A program made the position numbers and the translations under genes. From NCBI GenBank assembly GCA_964543855.1, contig CAZJAD010000116.1, positions 1-6,196 on the forward strand: a DNA stretch of 6,196 bases, read 5' to 3'. Below the pieces are notes generated by a model. It did no database searches, was not told the DNA's origin, and was given only the letters and a program-made list of their open reading frames with translations. Positions 6,096 through 6,196 of the stretch are shown here, piece by piece (the stretch's first letter is position 1; each line of letters starts with the position of its first letter). Source of the stretch: CAZJAD01 sp964543855. GTDB lineage: Bacteria > Electryoneota > RPQS01 > DYHQ01.

Positions 6096-6124
6096 TTGCC
6101 TCTTTGAGTGAAAGCTCTTATATT
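6096..6124 (+). promoter_or_regulatory. tkt: Sigma70-type promoter upstream of tkt
   Basis: TTGCCT (6096-6101) lies 17 bp from TATATT (6119-6124). The spacer length and -10 hexamer are the same as those of the receptor promoter. The predicted transcript start near 6131 gives a leader of about 33 nt before ATG 6164. No promoter for the divergent DUF72 gene could be picked out in 5925-6095. Confidence 0.65.
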
Positions 6125-6163
6125 TATTCCAATTTCACAAACCTATCTTCGTAAGAACCTCCA

Positions 6164-6196
6164 ATGACTCATCTTGACGAGCTTTGTATCAACACC
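6164..6196 (+). CDS. tkt: Transketolase, N-terminal 11 codons only (3' part outside window)
   Basis: The last 33 bases read Met-Thr-His-Leu-Asp-Glu-Leu-Cys-Ile-Asn-Thr from ATG 6164 and stay open to the window edge. This matches the well-conserved transketolase start (LDxLCINTIRxLxxDAVQKANSGHPG), where the conserved residues appear within a few codons of the initiator. Transketolase is the thiamine-diphosphate enzyme that moves two-carbon units between sugar phosphates in the non-oxidative pentose phosphate pathway. A good promoter lies 40 bp upstream. The bases just before the ATG (AACCTCCA) lack a purine-rich Shine-Dalgarno. The call depends on only 11 residues, so it is probable rather than certain. 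Confidence 0.8.
   Translation, partial: MTHLDELCINT

Noticed and set aside
5927..6154. Plus-strand 75-codon open frame in the gap before tkt
   Set aside because: It runs across the predicted tkt promoter, has no Shine-Dalgarno, and its composition does not look coding.

Overview
The window reads as an ordinary chromosomal segment of a Gram-negative (diderm) bacterium with moderate to high GC. The diderm call rests on a TonB-dependent outer-membrane receptor with a cleavable signal peptide and on a second exported protein. The receptor has an N-terminal carboxypeptidase-regulatory-like domain before the plug, a layout common in Bacteroidetes and related FCB-type lineages. Together with the base composition, this makes an FCB-superphylum or candidate-phylum metagenomic genome plausible, but the sequence does not settle the taxon. 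No mobile element, phage gene, CRISPR array, tRNA or rRNA was seen.

Layout, left to right. Plus strand: the 3' end of priA (replication-restart helicase, cut by the window edge), then two GNAT-family acetyltransferase genes in tandem. The two GNAT genes share one reading frame and are separated by a single TAG and two codons. The second GNAT gene runs into the convergent TonB-dependent receptor gene, and the two stop codons overlap by 4 bp. Minus strand: the receptor (1721-3889) has a strong sigma70-type promoter (TTGACA, 17-bp spacer, TATATT), small palindromes in its leader and a clear Shine-Dalgarno. To its right, and also on the minus strand, an exported DUF4097-like repeat protein (4170-5075) ends in a textbook intrinsic terminator. 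Upstream of that is a DUF72 (YecE-type) gene, possibly in the same transcription unit. A short divergent intergenic region follows, with a second good promoter, and the window ends with the first 11 codons of a plus-strand transketolase gene (tkt).

How the genes relate. PriA and transketolase are housekeeping enzymes. The receptor would import an unidentified ligand across the outer membrane, powered by TonB-ExbB-ExbD encoded elsewhere. The DUF4097-like protein is probably periplasmic or surface-associated. Nothing ties these genes into one pathway, and I find no convincing new system. The points most worth a second look are the CxxC pair in the receptor plug, the palindromic leader of the receptor gene, the 18-21-residue Asp-Gly repeats of the DUF4097-like protein, and the in-frame tandem GNAT pair. 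No stretch longer than 300 bases lacks a gene; the two largest gaps (3890-4169 and 5925-6163) carry the promoters and terminator described.
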